Assembly: GCA_900769945.1 (NCBI GenBank)
Contig: CAAGIO010000026.1
Coordinates: 1 to 13,469, forward strand
Length of the DNA: 13,469 bases
Reading direction: 5' to 3'
Source: Bacteroidales bacterium
GTDB lineage: Bacteria; Bacteroidota; Bacteroidia; Bacteroidales; F082
This document shows positions 1-6,085 of the stretch, piece after piece; within the stretch, counting starts at the first letter, position 1, and each line of letters opens with the position of its first letter. The position numbers were made by a program, and so were the translations under genes. The notes beneath the pieces are model-generated. The model searched no databases. It was not told the DNA's origin and saw only the letters and a program-made list of their open reading frames with translations.

Positions 1-28
1 CGGGCTGCGCCTCGCCCTTGTTCTTTAG
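1..28 (+). CDS. 3' end of a DGR target (variable) protein gene, partial
   Basis: Only the last eight codons and the TAG stop (26-28) are inside the window; codons run from base 2 and read GLRLALVL. All 28 bases are identical to 1742-1769, the 3' end of the template repeat behind the reverse transcriptase, so this is the constant tail of the variable repeat (VR). Translating the template in the same frame predicts that the missing part ends in a formylglycine-generating-enzyme/C-type-lectin-fold domain with RGGSW and CRV motifs. That fold is a common DGR display scaffold. The diversified residues, any signal peptide and the rest of the protein lie upstream of base 1 and cannot be judged. The identity is direct; the product class is inferred from the template. 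Confidence 0.85.
1..28 (+). repeat. VR 3' end / initiation-of-mutagenic-homology segment
   Basis: This GC-rich segment has an exact 28-base copy at 1742-1769. In characterised DGRs, homology at the 3' ends of VR and TR marks where mutagenic cDNA is integrated. It contains almost no adenine: none before the final TAG. It is therefore protected from adenine mutagenesis, as expected for this role. Exact identity stops right after the TAG. Confidence 0.85.
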
Positions 29-60
29 AATTACTATTGCAAAAACAATACTAAGCTAAA
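24..60 (+). repeat. Hairpin immediately downstream of the VR
   Basis: TTACTATTG (31-39) faces CAATACTAA (46-54) across a six-base loop, pairing at 8 of 9 positions with one C-C mismatch. TTTAG (24-28), which includes the target stop codon, can also pair with CTAAA (56-60) across a small internal loop. The Bordetella phage DGR needs a hairpin just after its VR for efficient retargeting, and this is in the equivalent place. No U-rich tail follows, so it does not look like a terminator. The pairing is seen directly; the role is inferred. Confidence 0.6.
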
Positions 61-75
61 AAAAGAGAAAAAGAA

Positions 76-146
76 TTGGTTGCGGCGGCGGCCGTGCGAG
101 CGTAGTGAGGGACGAGCGAAGCAAGCACGGCAGTGGGCGCAACCAA
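76..146 (+). repeat. GC-rich two-tier inverted repeat before the HRDC gene
   Basis: The outer arms TTGGTTGCG (76-84) and CGCAACCAA (138-146) are perfect 9-bp complements. Inside them GCCGTGC (91-97) and GCACGGC (125-131) are perfect 7-bp complements. The interior is a GC-rich tract with repeated GAGCG elements. The segment contrasts strongly with the AT-rich bases on both sides. No coding sense is apparent. It could be a leader RNA structure for the HRDC-RT transcript, a DNA cruciform, or a small dispersed palindromic repeat. Confidence 0.6.
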
Positions 147-211
147 GAGCGCGAGAAAAACGGCAATACTTTAGAATATTTTGAGATGGTAAAATTAATA
201 GAAAGATAGAG

Positions 212-661
212 ATGCAATACAAGTTTTTTACAGTCCCAGTAACGCATGGAGAAGAAGATGCGGAGTACCTAAATAAGTTCCTGCGCTCAAACAAGATTGT
301 GAAAGTAGATAAACAACTTGTGCCTGTTGGGGAAGAGGTGTTGTGGTCGTTCTGTGTGCAGTACCTGCTGCCGCCTCTTCAAACACCTGTAGGTGAGAGA
401 AAAGAGAAAATAGACTATAAGAGTGTTCTCGACGAGAATGCGTTCGAGATGTTTTCCCGTCTGCGGAAATGCAGGAAAATCATCTCTGAAGAAGAGGCTG
501 TCCCCGCCTTCGCTGTGTTCGTAGATGCCGAACTTGCTGAAATGGCAAAGATGCCACAGCTTACAGAGAAAGGCATATCTGAGATAAATGGTATTGGCCG
601 ACAACGAGCAGAAAAATTTGGAAGGAAGTTAATTGAAAAATATAATGAAAAGGTTTGGTAA
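212..661 (+). CDS. HRDC-domain DGR accessory protein
   Basis: The product is 149 aa. Residues about 75-146 resemble an HRDC (helicase and RNase D C-terminal) nucleic-acid-binding domain: a helical segment with RLRKCRK (84-89), EAVPAFAVF (95-103) and the closing INGIGRQRAEKFG turn (125-137). Residues 1-50 form a separate conserved-looking block starting MQYKFFTVPV. HRDC proteins are known alternatives to Avd, the usual DGR accessory subunit, and are thought to assist the reverse transcriptase by binding nucleic acid. The ATG follows an A/G-rich stretch, and the gene lies about 150 bases after the GC-rich inverted repeat. Its 3' end overlaps the reverse transcriptase start by 17 bases, so the two are probably translationally coupled. 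No helicase or nuclease domain is attached. The HRDC call is solid; the accessory role comes from context. Confidence 0.87.
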   Translation: MQYKFFTVPVTHGEEDAEYLNKFLRSNKIVKVDKQLVPVGEEVLWSFCVQYLLPPLQTPVGERKEKIDYKSVLDENAFEMFSRLRKCRKIISEEEAVPAFAVFVDAELAEMAKMPQLTEKGISEINGIGRQRAEKFGRKLIEKYNEKVW

Positions 662-1631
662 TCTGATGTGTAAGATAGCTGATGTTGACAATCTCCTTAC
701 AGCATATTATAAAGCTGTGAGAGGAAAGAGGTTGAGCGATGAGGCTAAAGCTTTTGAACTCAACCTTGAAGATAATATCTACATGTTGAGGGAACAACTG
801 CTTTCCGGAACTGTCGTTGTAGGCGATTACAAGTATTTCTATATCCATGATCCAAAACTGAGGCTTATATGCGCCGCATCATTCAGGGAACGGGTGCTTC
901 ATCATGCTATAATGAACGTGTGCCATGAGTATTTTGAGAGGAATCTCATTTACACAACATACGCAACACGTCCTCAAAAGGGTGTTTATCAAGCCATCGA
1001 CAGAGCGTCAGCCGCATTGAAAAAACACCGCTATTTCGCAAAATTCGATTTCAGAAAGTATTTCGACAGCATCTCTCATAACATTCTTAAAGAAAAACTA
1101 CAACGATTGTTTAAGGACAGACAACTTCTTGAACTGCTCTCCACTATTATCAACAGCTATTCCAAGTCGGAAGGAAAGGGCATACCTATTGGCAACCTCA
1201 CAAGTCAGTATTTTGCAAACTTCTTCCTCTCCTCAATGGACCATTATATTAAAGAAGTACTTCGCATTCCCCAATATGTAAGATATATGGACGACTTCCT
1301 TGTCTTTGCCGATACGGTTGAAGAAATGAATCTATTTGTGGATAATATTAGGCATTATGCGGAAGAGAACCTTAAACTTACACTTAAACCGGTTGTCACG
1401 GGATTGTCAGTCGATGGAGTAAGTTTCCTTGGATATCGCCTCTTTCCAAACAAAAAGCTTCTTACTCAAAGGAGTAAGAAACGCTATTGCCATAAAAGCA
1501 AATTGTACGCTTTGTTTTTGGAAAAAGACTTGTGGTGTGAGAAAGAATATTATGAACATATTACACCTTTGTTGTCATATATTCAGAAAGGATATACAAA
1601 GGGTATGAGGAAGAAATATTTAACGGCATGA
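645..1631 (+). CDS. DGR-type reverse transcriptase
   Basis: The product is 328 aa from the ATG at 645, chosen because MKRFGNL matches the usual start of DGR reverse transcriptases; a TTG at 633 would add four residues. Visible motifs are FRERVLHHAIMN (80-91), the catalytic aspartate region KFDFRKYFDSI (133-143), IGNLTSQ (182-188), the active site YMDDF (214-218) and SFLGYRL (260-266). The SQ after the GNLT turn, where group II intron enzymes have QG, is typical of DGR enzymes. There is no maturase or endonuclease domain, and the length is normal for DGRs. It would copy the downstream TR RNA with adenine-specific errors, and the cDNA would replace the VR. The stop is immediately followed by the TR in the same frame. 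The family is certain; activity is inferred from intact motifs. Confidence 0.95.
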   Translation: MKRFGNLMCKIADVDNLLTAYYKAVRGKRLSDEAKAFELNLEDNIYMLREQLLSGTVVVGDYKYFYIHDPKLRLICAASFRERVLHHAIMNVCHEYFERNLIYTTYATRPQKGVYQAIDRASAALKKHRYFAKFDFRKYFDSISHNILKEKLQRLFKDRQLLELLSTIINSYSKSEGKGIPIGNLTSQYFANFFLSSMDHYIKEVLRIPQYVRYMDDFLVFADTVEEMNLFVDNIRHYAEENLKLTLKPVVTGLSVDGVSFLGYRLFPNKKLLTQRSKKRYCHKSKLYALFLEKDLWCEKEYYEHITPLLSYIQKGYTKGMRKKYLTA

Positions 1632-1769
1632 ACAACAGGCTCTAACCGCGTCCTTCGTGGTGGTAGTTGGAACAACAACGCGAGGAACTGCCGGGTGTCG
1701 AATCGTAACAACAACGACCCCAGCAACAGGAACAACAACAACGGGCTGCGCCTCGCCCTTGTTCTTTAG
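1632..1769 (+). repeat. DGR template repeat (TR)
   Basis: The repeat begins directly behind the reverse transcriptase stop and ends in the 28 bases shared with the VR tail at 1-28. In the target frame, with codons in phase with 1632, it reads NRVLRGGSWNNNARNCRV followed by SNRNNNDPSNRNNNN and GLRLALVL, then TAG. It contains 13 AAC codons and one AAT, clustered at 1671-1679, 1707-1715 and 1731-1742. Copying A to any base at the first two positions of AAC gives 15 amino acids and no stop, the hallmark of a DGR template. The surrounding R, G, W and C codons fit a formylglycine-generating-enzyme/C-type-lectin scaffold. The 5' limit is uncertain because the matching VR is outside the window. It should act as template RNA, not as a translated gene. 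Confidence 0.93.
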
Positions 1770-1770
1770 C

Positions 1771-1801
1771 TTAGTATTGTTATCGGATGTTGCAATAGTA
1801 A
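1771..1801 (+). repeat. Imperfect hairpin downstream of the TR
   Basis: TTAGTATTG (1771-1779) faces CAATAGTAA (1793-1801) across a 13-base loop, pairing at 8 of 9 positions with one G-G mismatch. Each arm differs by one base from the corresponding arm of the hairpin after the VR (31-39 and 46-54), while the loops are unrelated in length and sequence. It may mark the 3' part of the template RNA or the primer region for reverse transcription. The function is inferred. Confidence 0.5.
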
Positions 1802-1940
1802 TCATGTCCATGTCGTGTCTGTTCGTATCTGTATCAGACGAATATGAGTGGTATCGTACCGCCTTCAACACAGTGTTAGTAATGACTATGGATTTAGGCA
1901 TGAAAGCTCTGTGTTTTTTGCTTTGTGAGGCATGAGCGGT

Positions 1941-2096
1941 GAGTTTAAGAGTCAATAGTCAACGGTCAATAGTCAATTGGGTTGGGAATAATTGCTCATG
2001 GCTCAAAACTTTTTTGTTTAAGGGTTTAAAGTTTAAGGAGTTTAAGAGTCAACGGTCAATGGGGAATGAGGTTGGGAATAATTGCTCATAGCTCAA
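1941..2096. repeat. Intergenic simple-sequence and direct repeats
   Basis: Four heptamers of the form GTCAAnn run in tandem at 1951-1978, and two more at 2048-2061. A GTTTAA-rich stretch occupies about 2016-2047. A 26-base direct repeat occurs at 1981-2006 and 2071-2096 with one mismatch (it starts GTTGGGAATAATTGCTCAT). The whole block therefore looks like a duplicated unit. Such low-complexity intergenic repeats are common in Bacteroidota. The bases between the TR hairpin and this block (1802-1940) show no supportable gene. Confidence 0.75.
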
Positions 2097-2130
2097 GCCT
2101 CAAACCTCACTGCTTTTTTGTTAAAGAGCA

Positions 2131-2156
2131 ATTATGAATTATGAATTATGAATTAT
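2131..2156. repeat. ATTATGA heptamer tandem repeat
   Basis: Three full copies of ATTATGA followed by five more matching bases form a perfect 7-bp-period array. It lies between the GTCAA repeat block and the terminator of the acyl-CoA synthetase gene. Copy number may vary between strains through slippage. No function is evident. Confidence 0.8.
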
Positions 2157-2176
2157 TTTATTTCCGGCAGGGCAAT

Positions 2177-2210
2177 AAAAAAAGGTGTACCCGGAGATGT
2201 GATACACCTT
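2177..2210 (-). terminator. Rho-independent terminator of the acyl-CoA synthetase gene
   Basis: On the minus strand an 8-bp perfect stem, AAGGTGTA with TACACCTT (2203-2210 and 2182-2189), encloses a 13-base loop and is followed by a run of seven T (2183-2177). It starts 27 bases beyond the stop codon of the gene at 2237-4012. Confidence 0.85.
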
Positions 2211-2236
2211 GCTAATATAAAAAACTGATGGAAATT

Positions 2237-4012
2237 CTAATCTTCAGCGTGGAACAGTTTGTTGATAAGGTTGCTGTATTTCTCCTTCACCACCGAGCGC
2301 TTCACCTTTAACGTGGGCGTGAGAATGCCGTTCGCCACCGTCCAGCTGTCTTCTATGAAGCAATAGCGTTTTATTTTCTCAGTGTCTCCGAAGAAAGAGT
2401 TGATACGTTTTATCTCGTTTGCTAACCTTGTCTTAACATCTTGATTATTAAGCATATCATGGTTATTGGAGTATGATATCTCATGTTTCTTACACCAGCT
2501 CTTAATGAAGTCGAAGTCGGGAATGATGAGAGCGGCGGCATATTTCTCGTTTTCACCGAAGACCACAATGTTCTCGAAGAAGTTCGATTCGGTGAATTTC
2601 CTTTCAATGATGTCGGGGTTGATATATTTTCCGAGGGATGTTTTGAAAAGGTTTTTCATTCTGCCTGTTATTTTGAGCAGGCCGTATTGGTTAAATTCTC
2701 CAAGGTCGCCGGTGTGGAACCAACCGTCATTGTCAATCACTTCGGCAGTCAGTTCGGGCAGTTTGTAGTAACCGAGCATCACGTTATGTCCACGGCACAT
2801 TATCTCGCCTGTCTCCGAGATTTTTATTTCGATGCCGGGCAGCGCGGGGCCAACGAAACCGGCTTCTCTACCATGAGGCACGTTGGAGCTTGTAGCGATA
2901 ACGGGCGAGCATTCAGTCATGCCGTAGCCTTCATAGACGGGCATTTTTATTGCTGAGAAGAAGGCTGAGATGTTGGGCTGAAGGCTTGCTGCTCCCGAAA
3001 CGATGATGTCGAAGCAGTCACTTCCAAGTTTCTCGCGTATCTTCCTATATACGAGTTTGTCGGCAATCCGGAGTTTCATGTCATAAAGTTTTGAGCGGCC
3101 TTCAACGGTGTATTTCTCAGCGAGCTGCATTGCCCATCTGAAGATAATCCTTGTCAATCCCTTCTTCTCGTTCCCGGTCTGCTTCACTTTGAGGTATATT
3201 TTCTCCAACAGCCTCGGTACGCAGGTCATCATTGTGGGGTGTATCTCTTTCATCTCTTGGGCTATGGTGGTAATGCTTTCCGAGTAATATACCGACATTC
3301 CGAGGTATTGGTATAGATATACTAATGTCCTCTCGTAAGCGTGGCAGAGTGGCAGGAAGCTTAAGGCTCTTGTTGAGTCTTTGGAAGGTGTCTGCCTGAG
3401 GTTTTCAATCTGTCCGAGTATATTCGAGTGAGAGAGCATAACTCCTTTCGGTATGCCTGTGGTGCCCGAAGTGTATATTATTGTGGCACAGTCGGAAGGC
3501 AGAATGGAGGATTCTCTTCTTTCTAACTCCTCGAAATCGACGTTTTCTTTTCCGAGGCTGATAAGGTCGTCCCATATAGGATATTGTTCGCTTCTTTTCA
3601 CGAAGGTGTAGATATGTTCTATCGAAGGAATCTCAGAGCGTATCTCCTCTATCTTCGACAGCACCGACAGCCCTTCAATTATTGCGAGCTTGGCCTCACA
3701 ATTATTAATGATGATTTTGTAGTCGTCTTTGCTTATTGTAGGATAGATAGGTACGGTGATGGCACCTACTTTTTGGATAGCCATGTCGAGGATATTCCAT
3801 TCTGGGCGGTTGCTGCTTATGATGGCGACCTTATCGTTTTTCTTGATACCTATTTTGATAAGGGCGAAACTGATAATGTTTGTGGTGTTCACATATTCCT
3901 GAATGCTGTATCTTCTCCATTCGCCGTTTTCTTTCTTTGCGAGTGCGGTGTCCTGTTCAGGATATTTCTTCATATAAGAAGTCAGGATGTCGAAAATTCG
4001 TTTTTCTTCCAT
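2237..4012 (-). CDS. Long-chain fatty acid--CoA ligase (AMP-forming)
   Basis: The product is 591 aa, the usual length for bacterial long-chain acyl-CoA synthetases of the FadD15-like type. It would activate fatty acids with ATP to acyl-adenylate and then acyl-CoA, for phospholipid synthesis or degradation, in the cytoplasm or at the inner membrane. The adenylate-forming signatures are all present: phosphate loop YTSGTTGIPKG (180-190), PLCHAYER (221-228), EGYGMTE (361-367), WFHTGDLG (431-438) and GRMKN (450-454). The C-terminal TPTLKVKR segment (565-572) carries a likely catalytic lysine. There is no signal peptide or membrane segment. The gene stands alone, with a -7 box 23 bases upstream and its own terminator, and is convergent with the DGR. 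Chain-length preference cannot be read from the sequence. Confidence 0.93.
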   Translation of the reverse strand: MEEKRIFDILTSYMKKYPEQDTALAKKENGEWRRYSIQEYVNTTNIISFALIKIGIKKNDKVAIISSNRPEWNILDMAIQKVGAITVPIYPTISKDDYKIIINNCEAKLAIIEGLSVLSKIEEIRSEIPSIEHIYTFVKRSEQYPIWDDLISLGKENVDFEELERRESSILPSDCATIIYTSGTTGIPKGVMLSHSNILGQIENLRQTPSKDSTRALSFLPLCHAYERTLVYLYQYLGMSVYYSESITTIAQEMKEIHPTMMTCVPRLLEKIYLKVKQTGNEKKGLTRIIFRWAMQLAEKYTVEGRSKLYDMKLRIADKLVYRKIREKLGSDCFDIIVSGAASLQPNISAFFSAIKMPVYEGYGMTECSPVIATSSNVPHGREAGFVGPALPGIEIKISETGEIMCRGHNVMLGYYKLPELTAEVIDNDGWFHTGDLGEFNQYGLLKITGRMKNLFKTSLGKYINPDIIERKFTESNFFENIVVFGENEKYAAALIIPDFDFIKSWCKKHEISYSNNHDMLNNQDVKTRLANEIKRINSFFGDTEKIKRYCFIEDSWTVANGILTPTLKVKRSVVKEKYSNLINKLFHAED

Positions 4013-4034
4013 TTGTCAAGATGATTTTGTGCTG

Positions 4035-4042
4035 CAAAAATA
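4035..4042 (-). promoter_or_regulatory. Bacteroidota -7 box for the acyl-CoA synthetase gene
   Basis: The minus strand reads TATTTTTG, a full match to TAnnTTTG, the -7 element used by the Bacteroidota housekeeping sigma factor. It ends 22 bases before the ATG, implying a short leader. I see no convincing TTTG-type -33 element. Confidence 0.55.
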
Positions 4043-4143
4043 CGGTGATGGATAGGGGAGCGGGGAAAAAGTGACCTATGGGGTAGAAAAAGGTGGATAA
4101 GGGTGTTTTTAGGGGTAAAATAATGAATATAGGGGTAAAAACA

Positions 4144-4177
4144 AGAGCTTTCGGCAACCAAGGTCACTGAAAGCTCT
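4144..4177 (-). terminator. Rho-independent terminator of the nqr operon
   Basis: A perfect 9-bp stem, AGAGCTTTC (4144-4152) with GAAAGCTCT (4169-4177), encloses a 16-base loop. On the minus strand it is followed by a T-rich stretch, TGTTTTT. It lies about 40 bases past the nqrF stop, as expected for the end of the operon transcript. Confidence 0.8.
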
Positions 4178-4215
4178 ATGGAATTTGTTTTAAAATAAAT
4201 AAAATTTCTTTAAAA

Positions 4216-5460
4216 TCAACTGCCGAAGTCGTCGAACATAATCATTTCTTTAGGTACGCCGAGGTTGTCGAGCATGTTGAGTACAGCTTGAGTCATCATA
4301 GGAGGACCGCAGAGGTAGTATTCGATTTCTTCTGGTTCGGGGTGGTTCTTGAGATAGTTCTCGAAGAGCACCTCATGGATATTGCCTACATAGCCTGTCC
4401 AGTTGTCTTCAGGCAGAGGGGCTGAGAGGGCAATGTTGAACGAGAAGTTCGGGTTGTCGGCTTCGATTTTCTTGAAGTCGTCGATGTAGAACAGCTCGCG
4501 TAATGAGCGGCCGCCATACCAGAACGATGCCTTTCTGTCGGTGTGTTTGGTGAGGAATTGGTCGAGGATATGCGAACGCATAGGGGCCATACCTGCGCCA
4601 CCGCCGATGAATATCATCTCGCGTTTGGTGTCTTTTACGTGGAACTCGCCGTAAGGGCCGCTGATAGTAACCTTATCACCCGGTTTGAGCGAGTAGATGT
4701 ATGAGGAGCAAACGCCTGGGTTGACCTTCATGAAGCCTCCGTTGACGCGGTCGAAAGGAGGTGTGGCGATACGTACGTTAAGCATGATGATATTGTCTTC
4801 GGCCGGGTAACTTGCCATTGAATAGGCGCGGAACTGAGGCTCCGGGTTATGCATGACAAGGTCGAACATGTGGAACTTCTCCCAGTCTTTGACATATTCC
4901 TCATTGACTTGAATATCCTTATAGTTGACGTCGCATTTAGGGACATCGATTTGGATATAACCGCCAGACTCGAACTTAAGGTGTTCGCCTTCAGGGAGTT
5001 TGACAACAAACTCTTTGATGAAGGTAGCCACGTTACGGTTGCTCACCACTTCGCATTCCCATTTCTTGATACCGAAGATCTGAGGGTTGATGGCAATCTT
5101 CATGTCTTCGCGCACTTTCACTTGGCAGCCGAGGCGCCAGTGGTCGAGTTGTTCTTTTCTGCTGAAGAAACCTGTCTCGGTAGGGAGGATAGTGCCGCCG
5201 CCTTCTAATACTTGGCATTTGCACATTCCGCAGTTGCCGCCGCCACCGCAAGCCGATGGAAGGAAAATCTGCTCGTTAGCAAGAGTCGCAAGCAGTGAAC
5301 TCCCCGGTTCGACTTCAATGTTCTTCTCGTTGTTGATGTTAATTTTTACTTTTCCCTGTGGGGTTAGCTTCTTTCTTACGATAACCAATATTGTTACCGG
5401 CACCAAGACGGCAATCAAGAATACTACTACACTTGTTAGAATAATTGATGTTGTACCCAT
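4216..5460 (-). CDS. nqrF: Na+-translocating NADH:quinone reductase subunit F
   Basis: The product is 414 aa, normal for NqrF, the NADH-oxidising entry subunit of the membrane complex. One N-terminal membrane helix (about 7-28) anchors it. A plant-type 2Fe-2S ferredoxin domain follows, with cysteines 71, 77, 80 and 112. Next come an FAD-binding ferredoxin-reductase domain with RAYSMAS (211-217) and an NAD-binding domain with GGGAGMAP (287-294) and YLCGPP (382-387). The C-terminal FDDFGS is typical of the family. Electrons pass NADH to FAD to 2Fe-2S and on to the NqrD/E cluster. It is the last gene of nqrABCDEF, 9 bases after nqrE, with an unusually strong ribosome binding site for this phylum and a terminator behind it. 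All key residues are present. Confidence 0.97.
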   Translation of the reverse strand: MGTTSIILTSVVVFLIAVLVPVTILVIVRKKLTPQGKVKININNEKNIEVEPGSSLLATLANEQIFLPSACGGGGNCGMCKCQVLEGGGTILPTETGFFSRKEQLDHWRLGCQVKVREDMKIAINPQIFGIKKWECEVVSNRNVATFIKEFVVKLPEGEHLKFESGGYIQIDVPKCDVNYKDIQVNEEYVKDWEKFHMFDLVMHNPEPQFRAYSMASYPAEDNIIMLNVRIATPPFDRVNGGFMKVNPGVCSSYIYSLKPGDKVTISGPYGEFHVKDTKREMIFIGGGAGMAPMRSHILDQFLTKHTDRKASFWYGGRSLRELFYIDDFKKIEADNPNFSFNIALSAPLPEDNWTGYVGNIHEVLFENYLKNHPEPEEIEYYLCGPPMMTQAVLNMLDNLGVPKEMIMFDDFGS

Positions 5461-5463
5461 ATT

Positions 5464-5471
5464 ACCTCCTT
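5464..5471 (-). promoter_or_regulatory. Strong Shine-Dalgarno sequence for nqrF
   Basis: The minus strand reads AAGGAGGT, almost a full complement of the 16S rRNA tail, four bases (from the last G) before the nqrF ATG. It overlaps the nqrE stop codon. Bacteroidota genes usually lack strong Shine-Dalgarno sites, so this one stands out. Confidence 0.7.
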
Positions 5472-6084
5472 AAAATGAAATACCGAGGAATGACATAAAT
5501 GCTATTCCCATTAAACCAGTGATAATAAATGCGATACCTGTTCCCTGAAGAGACTTAGGTATGTGGGAATATCTTATTTTCTCTCTTATAGCAGCCATAC
5601 CCACTATTGCGAGCATCCAGCCGATACCGGAACCGAGTCCGTATGATAACGACTGTCCTAAAGAGGAGAAGTCCTTCTCCTGCATGAAGAGGCTGGCGCC
5701 GAGGATGGCGCAGTTCACAGCGATAAGTGGGAGGAAGATGCCTAATGAGGAGTAGAGTGAAGGGCTGTATTTCTCTATCACCATCTCAAGAATCTGCACT
5801 ATTGCCGCAATGATTGCGATAAAGAGAATAAAGCTTAGGAAGTCAAGGTTAACGTCTGCGAAAGCAGGGCTAATCCATTGTAATGCGCCTGCCGAAAGAA
5901 CGTATTTGTCGAGCAGGTAGTTGATTGGGACGGTGATGAGGAGAACAAAAGTCACTGCCGTACCTAATCCAAATGATGTCTTGACGTTTTTTGATACTGC
6001 AAGGAACGAGCACATTCCGAGGAAGTATGCAAAAATCATGTTGTCGATAAATATCGAGCGAATAAAGATACTTAATGATTCCAT
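5470..6084 (-). CDS. nqrE: Na+-translocating NADH:quinone reductase subunit E
   Basis: The product is 204 aa and is highly hydrophobic, with about six membrane helices, as in the NqrE/RnfA family. Cys25 in FLGMCSFLAV and Cys125 in AVNCAILGA sit in the two inverted-repeat half helices. They correspond to the cysteines that, with those of NqrD, hold the intramembrane 2Fe-2S cluster. The subunit relays electrons across the membrane in step with sodium movement. It starts one base after the nqrD stop and is followed by nqrF after nine bases. A purine-rich GAGGAG stretch precedes the start. RnfA is the closest alternative, but the neighbouring nqrA and nqrF settle the call. Confidence 0.96.
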   Translation of the reverse strand: MESLSIFIRSIFIDNMIFAYFLGMCSFLAVSKNVKTSFGLGTAVTFVLLITVPINYLLDKYVLSAGALQWISPAFADVNLDFLSFILFIAIIAAIVQILEMVIEKYSPSLYSSLGIFLPLIAVNCAILGASLFMQEKDFSSLGQSLSYGLGSGIGWMLAIVGMAAIREKIRYSHIPKSLQGTGIAFIITGLMGIAFMSFLGISF

Positions 6085-6085
6085 A

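Larger units (their letters stand above)
1..1801 (+). other. Diversity-generating retroelement cassette, target truncated by window edge
   Basis: The order is target gene end with VR tail, hairpin, inverted repeat, HRDC accessory gene, reverse transcriptase, TR and TR-side hairpin, all on one strand. This is a standard DGR layout in which the target lies just upstream and the template just downstream of the enzyme. No integrase, transposase, phage structural gene or terminal repeat is visible nearby, so I see no evidence that the cassette itself is mobile or part of a prophage. Confidence 0.9.

Noticed and set aside
171..190. Possible -7 box upstream of the HRDC gene
   Set aside because: Candidates such as TACTTTAG and TATTTTG each miss the TAnnTTTG pattern by a base or by spacing, so no promoter is called.
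645..1631. Retron or group II intron reverse transcriptase
   Set aside because: A VTG triplet (251-253) recalls retrons, but there is no retron-type ncRNA or effector. There is no maturase domain or intron RNA either. The SQ motif, HRDC partner and AAC-rich repeat matching the VR all point to a DGR.
1620..1955. Open frames on both strands across the template repeat and its downstream flank (for example 1657-1935 + and 1620-1955 -)
   Set aside because: They translate the AAC/GTT repeats into threonine- and valine-rich low-complexity sequence and have no domain; the region is explained by the TR.
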